Shown: piece after piece, positions 1-25,900 of the stretch
Position numbering within the stretch: position 1 is the stretch's first letter
How the letters are laid out: each line of letters starts with the position of its first letter
Assembly (NCBI RefSeq): GCF_027244095.1
Contig: NC_069665.1
Location: 1,676,501 to 1,740,500 of the forward strand
Direction: 5' to 3'
Length of the DNA: 64,000 nt
From: Hemicordylus capensis
Lineage: Eukaryota; Chordata; Lepidosauria; Squamata; Cordylidae
Program-made: the position numbers and the translations under genes
The notes under the pieces: model-generated
Told to the model about the DNA's origin: nothing
The model's input: only the letters and a program-made list of their open reading frames with translations
The model's database searches: none

Positions 1-225
1 ATTTGAACTGGGGTCTCTCTTGATGAAGGGACTTCATCAAGGTGTGCAGTCACCCTGTATCTGGCCCTGGGCAGAGAGCGCACCTGCTTCTGAGCAACGG
101 GCTGCTTGCCTGTGGCTGCTCGGCTTGCTCCTTCTTCTTCCTCCACCCGCTCTGTCCATCGCCCGTTTCCAGGCCAAGCCTGGCTGTGACCGTCTTCTGC
201 TTCTCTCTCTCTCTCTCTCTGCCAG

Positions 226-1120
226 TTACGTTCAGACGGGCTGCACGTCCCTGAAGCTGATCCTGCAGAGGTTTCTGCCCCTGATCACCGACATCCTGGC
301 TGCGCCGCCATCCGTGGGGGTGGACATCAGCAGAGAGGAGAGGTAGTCTGTCCTGGGGGCCGGAGGGCCTTGCAGCCGCCTCGCTGTCCGGCTCTGGTCG
401 CCTGAAGGTCTGTGACGGAGCTGTTGGGCCTCTGCCCTTGTTGTGCTGCTAGCCAGGGGAGCTCACACCCCTCCCCCCGGCTAGCTCTCCTTGCATGTAG
501 GAATTGCAGCTGGCCGCCACTTACAGCTCGCCTCTTGCCTCCCTCCCCCCCTTACTTCACAGAGCCCTGAAGTCCTCCCCCTGTTACTGTAAGGGTGTTT
601 CTGTCTGTCTGGCTAGCGGGAGGGGAAGCTAAGCAGGCATGTGGGTGCATGGATCTGCTGCTGATAGGGGCAGAGAGGACACCCCACTTGGATTCCTGCC
701 AGCCGGCCTGACTGGGAGCCTCGGAAGAAAGGCTGGCCCCGCCTGCAGTGCACAGCACAGCTCCTCTCTGCATCCCTGCTCTTTAACGTGCCTGTTCTTT
801 CCACACCGCCTCACGTCAGCACTTGGGGCGGGAGGAGGTTGACCTTTTGGGGGAGCAATCAGGGGAGCTTCCAGCACAGCCTGCCTCCTCCCTGTGTGTG
901 ACCTGAACAGAAGTCTGGTCTCTCCCCCCGCCCTCCCCAGTGGGCTTACAGTCTCCCTCTCCCTCTCTCTCCTCTCCCCCTTGGCAGGCTCCACAAATGC
1001 CGCCTGTGCTACAAGCAGCTGAAGAACATCAGCAACATCATCAAGAACAAATCTGGACTCAGCGGCCGCCACGGCAGTGCCTTCCGCGAACTGCATCTCC
1101 TGATGGCCATCCTGGAGTGA
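226..1120 (+). CDS. KATNB1: KATNB1 (katanin p80 subunit B1), last two coding exons
   Basis: This is the 3' end of the gene for the regulatory subunit of katanin, the microtubule-severing ATPase; the p80 C-terminal (con80) domain binds the p60 catalytic subunit and microtubules. The visible coding exons are 226-342 and 988-1120, with a pyrimidine-rich acceptor before 226, a GT donor at 343 and an acceptor ending at 987. Spliced, they read [19 protein letters not shown], then [20 protein letters not shown], then [20 protein letters not shown] and [20 protein letters not shown], ending in E and a TGA stop. This matches the recalled vertebrate KATNB1 C-terminus almost residue for residue. The WD40 repeats and all earlier exons lie upstream of the window, so the gene is partial here only because of the window edge. 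Confidence 0.93.
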
Positions 1121-1695
1121 CAGCAGCTGCCTCCGCCTCCGCCCTGACAAGCACACCAGCAGGCCCCCCACTCCAGCCAGCTTTGGGCATGCCGGCTTGG
1201 CGCCCCCACCCCCCTCCGGTGCTGGCCCCGGGAGGCAGCAGGGACTGCAAGCGGCTCCATCTCCAGTGCCTTACAGGCTGGATTGCAAGCCAGGCAGCCC
1301 TGCTCCAGCACAGCCCCCCTCCTCTGCCCGCCCTCCAGGCAAAGCTATGCTGGAATATGGGGCTGAGAGGCCTTCCCCGGGGGCAGCCAGCCAGCCCTGT
1401 CCCCGGGCCCAGGAGCTTGGCTTCCCTGTCCAGGCTCGCTGCTGTGTGACTCCCAGCTGGGGAGGTGGGTGGGGCCGGGCCAGTCTGACGTCTGTGCACC
1501 TGTGATGAGCTGCAGCCTGTCCTCTGTGTTGCGGCAGGGGGGCTGCCCCTTCTTGGCTGTGCCCACAGTGGAAACCTCAAGGCTGGGGCCTGGGATGCTC
1601 TTCCCCCGACGTCTCTTGTTCATAAGCTGGAGCTCGCTGTTTGTGAAACTGTAACTTATGATGAATTGTATTAAAACATCGGTAACTTTCCGTTC
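1121..1695 (+). other. KATNB1: KATNB1 3' UTR
   Basis: GC-rich sequence between the KATNB1 stop and an ATTAAA hexamer at 1670-1675. No other convincing coding signal is seen. The exact cleavage site, expected 10-30 bases after the hexamer, is inferred. Confidence 0.65.
1670..1675 (+). terminator. KATNB1: ATTAAA polyadenylation signal of KATNB1
   Basis: A common variant polyadenylation hexamer about 550 bases after the KATNB1 stop, the first good candidate downstream. Confidence 0.6.
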
Positions 1696-1699
1696 GGAT

Positions 1700-2270
1700 A
1701 ACTGTGGCATGTTCTGTTTCCCCACCCCAGGACTGGCTCCCCCTAACAAGCTCAGTGGGTGGGGAGCCATTGCTGCCTCCCGCTTCCCAGCAGCTCAGGT
1801 TGCTCCTTTCTCTCCTGTGCTGCCGGCAGGCTGCATGTTTGTCAGGTAGAGCTGCACACTGCTGATGAATGGCCAGTCTGCAGGCAGCATGGGGGAGAGA
1901 GAAGCCACCTGGGCTGCCAAGAAGTAGAGCCAATTGCGCCTCCTTTGGTGAAAGGGGCCATCACTTGGGTGCCAGTCGTGCTTCCCCCAACCCCGCCCCA
2001 TAGCCCTCTGCTAGCCTCTGCGCTTGGGCACTGTTTCAGCTCCTCTTCTGCATCACTGGCCACAAGCTATACAAGTGAAAGGAGAGGCATCAGTCGAAGA
2101 CCATCTGAGACAGAATCCTCTGTCTAGATTCCTCCAGGCAGCTAGAGGAGATTATCTTTTACTTCCCCTCCAGCTCCAAACCAGCACTTGCCTCACTAAC
2201 CCAGAATTTAGGGAGCAGGTCAGGGGAGGGAGGTGGGGAGAGAATGGGCTCCCTCCCCACTGGAGCAACA
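1700..2270. other. Intergenic, nothing recognised
   Basis: Unique-looking sequence between KATNB1 and the L1 insertion. No gene, RNA or repeat family is recognised in it. Confidence 0.5.
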
Positions 2271-2290
2271 AGAAAAGTAGGGAAACTTGA
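2271..2290 (+). repeat. Left target-site duplication of the L1
   Basis: AGAAAAGTAGGGAAACTTGA pairs with a near-identical copy at 4582-4601 (2 mismatches), bounding the L1. Confidence 0.8.
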
Positions 2291-4581
2291 AAGGCTTTTT
2301 AATTGATATAATACATCCAGATCAGACAGGATTTGAACCAAAGAGATACATGAAAGACAATCTGAGATATATACTGAATGCGATAGGCGATATTTCAAGG
2401 AATAAGAGTTAAGTAGCAATGATTTTTTTGGAGGCAGAGAAAGCTTTTGACAATCTGGATTGGTCCTTCTTGTTTAAACTATTAGAAAGAATGAACTGTG
2501 GTCTGAATTTCCTTTCATGGATTCTAAGTATTTACCAGGAACAATCGGCAAAGATAATAGTGATGTTATCTAAAAAATCCTCTATTACGAAGGCTACTAG
2601 ACAAGGGTGCCCCCTTTCACCACTATTATTTATTTTAGCTCTTGAACCATTGGTGACGAAGATAGGGCAGGAACAAAAAATTTCTGGAATTAACATAAAA
2701 TAGAATTGTATGTTGATGATGTGGTTCTTACAATCACTCAGCCAAAGGGCTCTGGACTCAATAATGGGGCATATAAATCATTAGAGCATGGTTTCAGGCT
2801 ATAAGATCAATAAAAATAAAAAGCAGATTCTTACATGGAACTTGTTCATGGAACTACAGAATTATTGTATCTGAAAGACAAGACTGGATTTCAACTAACA
2901 GAAAAACCAATCAAATATTTGGGGATTAATTTATCAGTGAATAATAAGAACTTGTTTAAGAATAATTCATTTACATGTAGCCTTTTTAGCAGATTTAACC
3001 AGGTGGAAAAAAATTCTTTCTTGGCTGGGAAGCATAGCGTCTATTAAAATGAATATTTTGCCAAGAATGAACAAATGATCCCTATTAAAATTGAAGATAA
3101 GACATTGAATCTGTGGCAGAGGTATATAAATTATTTGATCTGGGCCAACAAAAAACCAAGAATAAAGTTCAGGATCATGTAAGATGCAAAAGAGGACTGG
3201 CCATCCCTAATTTGAAACTATATCATCATGCCAGTTGTTTGACATGGATTTTGGACTGGATTAGAGAGCCATATGGTTCATTGATGGCTATGGTTGGATC
3301 AGATCTTTTCAAAGGGTTAGATAAGTATTTATGGATAAATATAAAAAGGAAAGATCATAACATAAAATCCCATACAATTAGAAGCAGTCTATACTACACG
3401 TTTGGGACAAATATAAGAACAGGGTAAGTGCAGATTTATCACTTTTGGCTTCTATTTTAAATATCTATTTCCACGAAGAAGAACATTCCAGAAATCTTGT
3501 CCAATGGAGAGTGAAGTCATACAACTTGCAAAGTTTAACTACAGGAAGAGCAAAAATGAAATCCATCCAGACTTTTGCTCTGGAATGGTCCAAAGAGCCC
3601 TCATGGTTTCAGTACTTACGAATTAGTACTATAGTGTAGAAAGAAATACAAAGACAAGGTGGCCAACTTAGAGACTTAACACAATCTGAAGTATTAATAA
3701 CTAAAAACACCGATTATTTATTGGGATTGATATATAAATTGCTATTGAAATATGACTCAGAAACAAAACAAGTAAAAGATTATGATGAAGTGGATGCAAA
3801 ATTTAAACAGGACAATTGACATGCAACAATGGGAATATCAATGGAAAGTGAAACATTAAATTTACAGCAAGTAGTACCTTAAGGGAAAACGGGTACAAAA
3901 TGTATTACTGGTTGGTATATTACTCTTATGATGATTGCAAAGATGGATAGTAATTACTCTGGAGAAGATTGTTGGAAATGCAAGAGCCATGTGCGGACAT
4001 GTTCATCATATGTGGTGGATGTGTAGTAAAGCACAACAATTCTGGGGGGGAAATTCACCATAAGATGCAAGAAATTTTAAACATAAATTTCCCTTATTCA
4101 TCAGAGACTTTTTGTTAAATATGACTAAATCTTGTTTTCCTACTAAATATACATAGTTGTCTTTGTACATTATTACTGCAGCTAGGATTTTCTATAGCTT
4201 CCATGGCTAAGATTACTGCTTACTTACAGGACACTTCAGATGAAACATTTGCTTGAATTTGGGAACCTTTTATAAATTATAATTTAGCACAGAGTCAACA
4301 CCCACATCCAAGATTTGGTTTATCTTTTTAGAACAGATGGTTAATTAAAGCATTCTCTTTGTGTTTTTTTAATTTTACTTGGTATAAGGGTGTTTCCCCC
4401 CCTCTTTCTGGAGGGTTGACAAGGGAGGGCTGTTGAATTCCTTATTGATGGAAGCAATTATGAGATAGATGTTCAAGAGATGTTAATGTGTGGTAACTGT
4501 GAAGTTACTTTTATCTTTTTGTTATGTTTCTTTTTCTATTTCTATTGTTTTGTTGGAAAAATAAAAAGATATTCAAAGGAA
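2291..4581 (+). mobile_element. 5'-truncated, decayed L1-type LINE (ORF2 part)
   Basis: The frames contain pieces of an L1 reverse transcriptase: FLEAEKAFDNLDWSFLFKLL near 2421, TRQGCPLSPLLFILALEPL near 2600, YVDD near 2710 (RT active-site motif), and the L1 C-terminal stretch RGLAIPNLKLYHHASCLTWI near 3195. Stops and frame changes break it into several pieces, so it cannot encode a working protein. It ends in an A-rich tail near 4560-4580. A 20-base direct repeat, 18 of 20 identical, lies at 2271-2290 and 4582-4601, as expected for target-primed reverse transcription. The 5' truncation removed ORF1 and the endonuclease domain. Confidence 0.88.
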
Positions 4582-4601
4582 AGAAAAGTGGGGAAATTTG
4601 A
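4582..4601 (+). repeat. Right target-site duplication of the L1
   Basis: AGAAAAGTGGGGAAATTTGA directly follows the A-rich L1 tail and repeats 2271-2290. Confidence 0.8.
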
Positions 4602-4894
4602 GTGGTTGGGGGGAGATATGAGAGCAGTGGGAGGTGGCCATTCTCCATGACAGTGCTGGGTTCCAGGTTCTCACTTGTGCCCGGAATTAGGCTTGACATG
4701 TACTGAGCTGTTTTCTGAATACTGGAAAATCCCACCCCCAGTCTATTCCTGAAGCTGACTAGTGCTGTTGACCATGTCACTCTATATAATATAAGTATCT
4801 GAATGGTGTTTTTTTTTTTAAGTATGGAATGTGTTTCTTTTATAATAGCGCTTTGCTATAGATGGCATTGTTAAAATGTTGTTCTTTGCATGCC

Positions 4895-5108
4895 ATCACA
4901 CATTGTACTTGGTGGAGGAGTCCGGCCTTTTAGGCCTTGGGGCACCTCCATGGAATGCTCTGATGGGAACTGAAGTCCAGCACGAGCTGGTGTCCCACCC
5001 CGTCTGAGAGCCCTTTCCCCAGAGCCTCCTGGCGGGCCACTGTGTGGAACAGGATGCTGGACTAGATGGGCCGCCTTGGGCCTGATCCAGCCGGGGCTGT
5101 TCTTGTGT
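4895..5108 (+). repeat. Interspersed repeat, family unnamed (opposite copy at 59019-59350)
   Basis: About 75 bases here (around 5033-5105, including GGCCACTGTGTGGAACAGGA and GGACTAGATGGGCC) match the reverse complement of 59035-59110. The phrase is common near the 3' ends of reptile LINE-type repeats, but I cannot assign the family firmly. Confidence 0.6.
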
Positions 5109-6096
5109 CATGAACCAATTTAGAACATCTTGGCAGTTCTTTTGTCCCAAATCTTCCACAGGTCGTGGTGGGGTGGGTGATGCTTCCCGTCACTCCCCCA
5201 CCCACCCCAGAAACCCCATCCCTGTATGCCCTGTTCCCACAGTGGCACCACAGGTGGCTATTATTGGCATCTCTCGGACAGGCGCTTCCATCCATCATGC
5301 AACGCGATCCTGCGTGTCGCCTCGGCAGCGTCCCGCAGAGTTCGCCGTGGCTTCCTTGCTCCCCAGTCAGGGTGCCTTCCTCGGCTTGCCTGCCAGGCTG
5401 TGCCCGGGGCGGGCTTTCTCCCCAGCGAGCAGAGCAGGGCTGCTGCGCACCAGCTCCCTCCCCCGCGGCTGATTTGCAAGCTGCTGCTGCGGCTGCTTGG
5501 AGAACTCCTCGGGTGGACAAAAGCCGGCCTCTGCTGCGCGGCATCTTCTCGTCTAAAGACCCACCGACCCCGGAGCGAGTCGGGGTCACCGCCCAGGCTG
5601 CTGCAGACAGAGCAGGGAGAGAGGGGCGTCGCCGTCGCCGTGGGAAGGCGGCGCAGGAGAGGCGAGGGCGAGGGCGCTCGCTCGCCGCTGCTGCGCCTCC
5701 TCTGGCGGTTACTTGCCAGGCAAAGGCTGGGCGGCGGCGGCGGCGGCGGCTGCTGCGGGCGGCCCCTCCTCCTTCCCACCGTCCACTTCTGTCTGTGGCG
5801 CGCAATTGCCCAGCGGTGGTGGCCGCAGCAGAGGCAGGGCGGGGGGAGGGGGGGGGGCTTTCCTTGGGTTGCTGCTGCCGCCGCTGCCGCCGCCGCCGCC
5901 CCACCAGAGGACCCGGCTGCGCGGGCGGCGCCGAGGGCTCCTCTCGGGCAGGGAGGGAAGGGCCTCCCTCGCCGCCCCTCTGCCTGCCGGGCTCCTGCTT
6001 CCTGGGGTGGGGCCTCCTCCTCCTCCTGCTCCGCCTCCCTCCTGCCTGGGGCTGGGTGTGTGTGTGCAGCGGGGCTGAGCTGCTGCCGGGAACAAG

Positions 6097-19948
<13,852 letters not shown>

Positions 19949-20850
19949 CATGAAGCCTGGATGGGCCTGCTGGAGCGTGTGGAGCATCAGGGGAAAGCAG
20001 CAGGAGGAGCAGAGAACAGTAACCACCACAGAGTTGTGTGACTAGTGCTCTTGTGCGCCTCTTGCTCATTTGCAGGAGAAATGCCCTGTGGATTAGGCCC
20101 CGTGGCTCAGACCTGTCTGTTCCTACAGCACCTGCCACCGCCACTCTGCTTTACCCCCCACCCCACCCCGGAGGCAAACAGAAATAGTGGTGGCGGGGAG
20201 ATGTTGGTTGCCCTGCCCCTTGCGTTTGACATCACACTGGGGGGCGTGGCTTAGGGTGCTGGGGGTGCACGTGCTTTGCGTGTGATGGGGAGGTCCCCAA
20301 AGAGGATTTTGTCCCCTGGCCCCCAGGGTGTCGCTAAGCCCATGTGCCCAAGGTATCCCTCCTCTGCATGGCAATGCTGCCTGTGGTGTCAAGGAAATCC
20401 TGGCTCCAGGTGACAAGCAGGGAAGAGCCTTGCAAAAGGCAGCTTTTGGTCACAGTGAAGCAGTCCAGAGAGCTGCCTTGCCACGAGCAAAGGGCGGCGA
20501 GAGGCGAAACTGCCCCTCAAGAGCCACATGACATCATCTCTCCACCAGCTGTGCTTTGTTTAAAAATGGCAAGGTCTTCTAGTATGTGCAAATAGGAGGA
20601 GAGAGATGGCTTCCTTCCAGAGGAGAATTGTTTGTGGTTCTCAGACCAGCCCAACTCGTGTGCATTCCCGCCATATTTCCAAGCACATCCTGATTATGTC
20701 TGCAACAGCAACAAGTTGAGTAAAGCTGTATTGTGGAAAATAAGGGATGTGTGGTCGTTATTAGTGGGTTTACATTTTATCCTGCCTTTCCAAGTGACGT
20801 CTATGTAATTGAACTATATGCTACTGAATAAATGAGGGACAAATGCTGTC
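19949..20850 (+). other. Probable carboxylesterase 3' UTR
   Basis: Non-coding sequence after the carboxylesterase stop. The best polyadenylation hexamer is AATAAA at 20827-20832; a weaker AGTAAA lies near 20719. The true end is uncertain. Confidence 0.4.
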
Positions 20851-20919
20851 CCTATAAGGACCAACATTTCATCTCTGAAATGAGGGACCTACTCAGGGTG
20901 TGACGTACATACCCACCCC

Positions 20920-21012
20920 CATTATCCTCACTCACAACAGCCCTGCAAAGTAGGTTAGGCTGAGAGTTGAGACTGAGTTTCATGGGTATTTGAACTCTGG
21001 TCTCCTTAGCCC
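20920..21012 (-). mobile_element. Partial MIR-like CORE-SINE
   Basis: CTCACAACAGCCCTGCAAAG through GGTATTTGAACTCTGGTCTC corresponds to the inverted core and B box of the family. Confidence 0.6.
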
Positions 21013-21070
21013 AGGCGTGCTCACCTTAAGGCCCCCAGCTGTTTTCTGACTACAACTCCCATATTACAAC

Positions 21071-21191
21071 CAGTGTTCCCTCTAACAGGGATTCCCAGAT
21101 GTTGTTGACTAAAACTCCCAGGATCCCCAGCCAAAGGCCACTGCAGCTGAGGATCCTGGGAGTTGGAGTGAACCACATCTGGGAATCCCTG
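21071..21191. mobile_element. hAT-type palindromic MITE (CAGTGTTCCC subfamily), right end eroded
   Basis: Begins CAGTGTTCCCTCTAACAGGG and ends GGGAATCCCTG. It follows directly after the left half of a CAGGG-type MITE (about 21019-21062), suggesting it inserted into that older copy. Confidence 0.75.
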
Positions 21192-21654
21192 TGATGTGTT
21201 TAGAAAACCAAAGAAACTCCATGTTTGCCCAGAATACCTCATTCTAACTTGAGTAACCCCAGCCCACCTCAGGGACATCACTGCCTCATGACTGGAGTCA
21301 TTATCTCTCTCCAGCTAAAATGTATCTATGAAACATGCTGAGACAGCCAAGCTTCCCATTGTAAGAAAACAGGATTTAACCAAATAAGGAGTAATCACCC
21401 GATGAACAATGAATCATTCACATGCGTACTAGACACTTGAGCCATGTGTACTGTGTAAGGTGTCAGCATCATTAGATTGTCTGTATAACTGTAAGATGCA
21501 CCTATAACCAAACTCTGGTTTGAGAGTGTTAGCCTATTGATTACCTATTGCTGACTGCAGTAGCAATAAACCTCAATTAATAATTCCCAATCCTTGTGTC
21601 TGACTGATTGGCTAAATGGACCCAGGAACGAACCCCATTCACATCATCATGGGA

Positions 21655-21938
21655 GAGGAGAGCTGGTCTTGTGGTAGCAAGCATGACTTGTCCCCATAGC
21701 TAAGCAGGGTCTGCCCTGGTTGCATCTGAATGGGAGACTAGATGTGTGAGCACTGCAAGAGATTCCCCTCAGGGGATGGAGCAGCTCTGGGAAGAGAAGA
21801 ACGTTTCAAGTTCCCTCCCTGGCAGCTTCTCCAAGATTGGGCTGAGAGATTCCTGCCTGCAACCTTGGAGAAGACAATACTGAGCTAGATAGACCAATGG
21901 TCTGACTCAGTATATGGCAGTTTCCTATGTTCCTATCT
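21655..21938 (+). mobile_element. 5S-rRNA-like SINE, near full length
   Basis: Contains TAGCTAAGCAGGGTCTGCCC and GAATGGGAGAC, which line up with the internal promoter of vertebrate 5S rRNA (AGCTAAGCAGGGTCGGGCC ... GATGGGAGACC). The body and the tail TGACTCAGTATATGGCAG follow, ending at TTCCTATGTTCC. Confidence 0.82.
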
Positions 21939-21939
21939 G

Positions 21940-22130
21940 TTAGAGGGAACAGTGACTACAACTCCTGCTGCAGCAGTAGCAGCCAATAGCCAGGGATTAT
22001 GGGAGTTGTGGGCCAACATCTGCAGGAGGGCGGAAGTTGAGCAGCCTGTGGGAACCTTAAGGGTTCCTAGGCTGTGGTCCCCAAAAGTTGTGGACTACAA
22101 TTCCCATCACCCCCAGCGACAAGGGCCGTT
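21940..22130. mobile_element. Decayed palindromic MITE pieces upstream of PDCD2L
   Basis: CTGTTAGAGGGAACAGTGAC and GGGATTATGGGAGTTGTGGG, then GTGGACTACAATTCCCATCA at 22090-22109, are fragments of at least two hAT-type MITEs abutting the PDCD2L promoter. Confidence 0.5.
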
Positions 22131-22179
22131 GAGTCCAAAAGAGTTCTTCTTGCTTCCTGCTGCCTGCATCACCCTACGT

Positions 22180-22940
22180 GAACCAGCACGTGACAGCGGC
22201 GCTGCTGCGTGCGCTCCCTCGCGGCGCCTCCCGGCAGCCCACGTGTCCCTCCTCAGCCGCCGTAGCCCGCGAGCCGTGACGGCCCCAGCTCCTGCTTCCG
22301 GCTTCCCCGTGTCCCCCTCCTGGCCCACGTGCGCCCCGAGCCCGATGGCTGCTGCCTCCGCGCCGGTGCTGCTGGGGCTGCGCGACGCCGCCGCCCCCCC
22401 GCGGAGCGCTTCCTGCAGCCGGGACAGCCCTCCGCCCCACGGGCTGGCCAGCCGACTGGGCGGCGCTCCGGTGAGCTCGAGTAGGCGGAGCACCACCCCC
22501 GTCCGTCCTTCCCAAGAGGCCGCTCTCCGGCGGCGGGAGGCTCGTTCATGCCGGCAGGGAGAGGCGGGGCGGTTGTGTCACCCCTGACAGGAGCTTCTCG
22601 GGGGCGGGGGGGGCGCTCGCTTGCCCGGGGCTGCCACCGGGGTCGAGCCCTTCGAAATGCTTGGGTGGCTTCCGGAGAGAGACCCCCGCCCCCATCCCCG
22701 GCTGCTGCTCGTGGAGGGCGGGCCACCCTAGCGAGTGGCCGGGAGGCTGCCTCTGCCGCTGTGGTGGTTGCTTGCCAGCAGCAGCAGCAGCAGCAGCGAG
22801 AGGCGGGTCTTGGCGAGCAGCTGGAAGCCTTTCTCCGACTCGCAGAGCGCCGCCGCCGCCTCCTCCTTTGAGGCTGCTGCCACCGGTGCAGGGAGGAGGG
22901 GCTGCTGCTGCTGCTGCGTCCCGTTCTAGAAAGGCTCTCC
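22180..22940 (+). promoter_or_regulatory. PDCD2L: CpG-island-like PDCD2L promoter with three CACGTG E-boxes
   Basis: GC- and CpG-rich sequence surrounds the first exon. CACGTG occurs at 22187-22192 (as CACGTGAC), 22240-22245 and 22326-22331, all within 160 bases upstream of the ATG. CACGTG is the known core for bHLH-ZIP factors such as USF and MYC/MAX. No TATA box is obvious. Confidence 0.65.
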
Positions 22941-25900
22941 AGGCCTGAAGAAGACTCCGACAAAGCAGCCCTCTTCCTTTTGGTCCTAGGATCGCTTCCC
23001 CTCAGTCACTCTGGTCCGTCCTGCCTGCGGAATCTGCAGAGCTGCCTTGATGCACGTAGTGCAGATCTATTGCCCCCTTGAAGGCTCACCTTTCCACCGG
23101 GTCATCAACCTGTTTGCTTGCGCCAAGAAGAGCTGCTGGGGGAAAGCAGAAAGGTAACTCTGCTCGGTGCTTGGCCCAGGCGGGCAGCCCGCTATATATG
23201 GACTCTGATGATTCGTTTAAGTTGCAAACGCTTACAAAGCAGTTAACACAGCAGAAAGAATGAAGGCCTGAGAGAAAACCTTTCTGTTCTAAAGGGACTC
23301 GCCATCTAAACAATTATTATTTATTTTATTAGTTTTTAGATGGTGAGTCCCATTGGAACAGGAAACCTTTTTCTCATGTTTTCAACTCCCCCAAAACAGC
23401 TTTTGGGGGTTGAGAAGTGCTGCTGCTGCTGCTGATTATTGCATTTGATTATTGCTTCACCTTTCTTTGCTGAGGTTACCCCATGGTGGCTTGCAATGGG
23501 CAGGATCCAGACAAAGTTAGTCATAACTAAGCAGCACTGAAATAAATGAGACATGACAAACTAAAGGCCTAATAATTTCAGTGGGACTAGTTGTGACTAA
23601 CTTTGACTGGGTCTTACCTGCTGTATACAAAAGTATATCATATATCCATTAAAAAATAGTACTTTTAAAGTTCAAAGCTCCCTCAGTAATCCTTACAACC
23701 CTGTAAAGATGAGTCACTATTATGCCCATATTGCAGGTGGCAGGCTGAGGGAATGGCTTGCTAAAAGCCACCTTGTTGTGAGTTTGTAGCAGAGGCAATA
23801 TTTGAACTGACAGCTTAGGAAGAGAGGAAGCTGCCTTCTACTGAGTCAGATCATTGTATTATTATTATTATACTGCATGGAGAGCTGGTCTTGTGGTAGC
23901 AAGCATGACATGTCCCCTTAGCTAAGCAGGGTCTGCCCTGTTTGCATATGAATGGGAGACGATGTGTGAGCACTGCAAGATATTCCCCTGAGGGGATGCA
24001 GCCGCTCTGGGAAGAGCAGAAGGGTCCATCCCCTCAGGGGAATATCTTACAGTACTTACACATCTATTCAAATGCAAACCAGGGTGGACCCTGCTTAGCA
24101 AAGGAGACAATTCATGCTCATGGCCACAAGTCCATCTCTTGTCCTCAAAATCTCCTTCCTGACATGTAGCCCAGTTGCTGTGCTGTTTAGTGGAAATACT
24201 TTGAAATGTTTTACTTCTCATGTTTCTTTCATCCTGCTGATCTATGTTGCTTTTCTCCTCAAGCTGGAAGGCCTTACGGTCGCAGTATCTGCAAGCAGAA
24301 GGAAAAGAAACACAAGATTGCAAACTGAAGCAGGTATCCTGTGCGAGTGGGTGTGTTGTCTTAAGGCAAGAGCCTCCAACCCAGGGCCAGCTTTCAGGGT
24401 GGGCCCCGTATCTTTGGGATGCTTTCTGGTATGCAAGAAGAGGTGCAGGTTGTTGGAATGTCAGCTCCAGAGCTTGCTTAAGGAAGGTCCTGTGAAACAT
24501 ACGGTGGGTTCCCGTTAGGACCAGCTGACTGGATTGTTGAATGGCAGGTGCCAATGGAACATTCAAATGTGGAGGCATCATGGGAATAGCACCACATATT
24601 ACACTGTAAAGTCTAAGGTTAGGTTGGAACAGGCCTCGCGGCAATTCTGGTAGTTCCCAACAGAAGGTCCTTTTGATATCAGTAGTTTTGCGCAAAGGTT
24701 TTTAAAAGTGTTATGCAGAACATAATGAGGAATTTCATGAGCTTTTTAGTATGGCGGCTAACATGCCCGGAGTGCCTGTGTCCCTTCTCTTCACAGCGGC
24801 AAGAATGTGTGATGGAAACCAAGGACTGGTGCGAAGGAGCCGAGGACTGGGGGGAAGTCAGAGAAATGGCGCCTTCTGAACCCAAGACAGGCCTCAGCCG
24901 TGACTTACATCCAGCATCTGCTCTCTTGCCCAGAGAGGTCGATTGTGCATCCCAGTTCCAAGGCCTTTCGTTACAAGAAGCTCCAGGCATCCTACATCCT
25001 TTGCGCTCCCATAAGCCAGCCACAGAAGAGCACATTCTGCCTAGCTACAATCTGGAGTTCCAGGCCTACTATATCAGCGTAGTGGAGGAAGAGGACTATC
25101 TTGGCTGCAATGATACGGATCATGTCCAAAAACTCCTGAAAGAGTATCAGCATCGGGAAGGTGTTGATTTGGAGGAACTGATGTCAGAGAGGTGAGGCGC
25201 TGAGACAGGGCTGGGATGCAAGGTCCCGTGGAGCAAGACCTGCCAAAGGTCTCTTTGGGTTGGGTTAGAGTTCCAATGTTGCGGGAGATAGAACCCACAT
25301 TTATTAAGGCCATCCTAAAAGAATACAGAAAAGGGTCCTGGTAGATCTCAATCTCTTCCTCCCTCCGGGGAGGCTGTTACAAAGCTGCAAGACTAGTATG
25401 AAGAGTGCAGAATTGGTCGTCCCACCTGTCATTTCAACTGCTTAGGCTCCAGGGGTCTCAGTCTTGGGTCTCCTTCAGCCATTGTGGCTGGTGGTGATGG
25501 GAGTTGTAATCTAACAACATCTGGGGTGGGACCCAGGTTTGAGAGCCCCTGGCCTAGTGGGACCACAGAGAGAGGCCCCATCAGAAGGTAGGAAGACTCC
25601 TGATGAATCTGCCTGCCTGCTGTGATCTGCCTGGCTGCACCTTCCTCTGCCGTCATCAGTCGGTCCATGATGGCAGGCATTGGTGATTGATGGTGTTGAT
25701 GGTTAATGATGCCCCCACCATGATTGGTGGGGAAACTTTGTTTGCAGCCTCTGGAACTCACCACCTCATGAGCCTTTCCTGGTTCCTATTCCAGTTAGGG
25801 TTTTTTTTTGTTTTAGTTGCTTGATGTTGTGTTGTTGTTTTTACTGTGAAATTAAACTGGTTGTGAGCTGCTGTGAGGATCAAAAGGTGTTGTATATATG

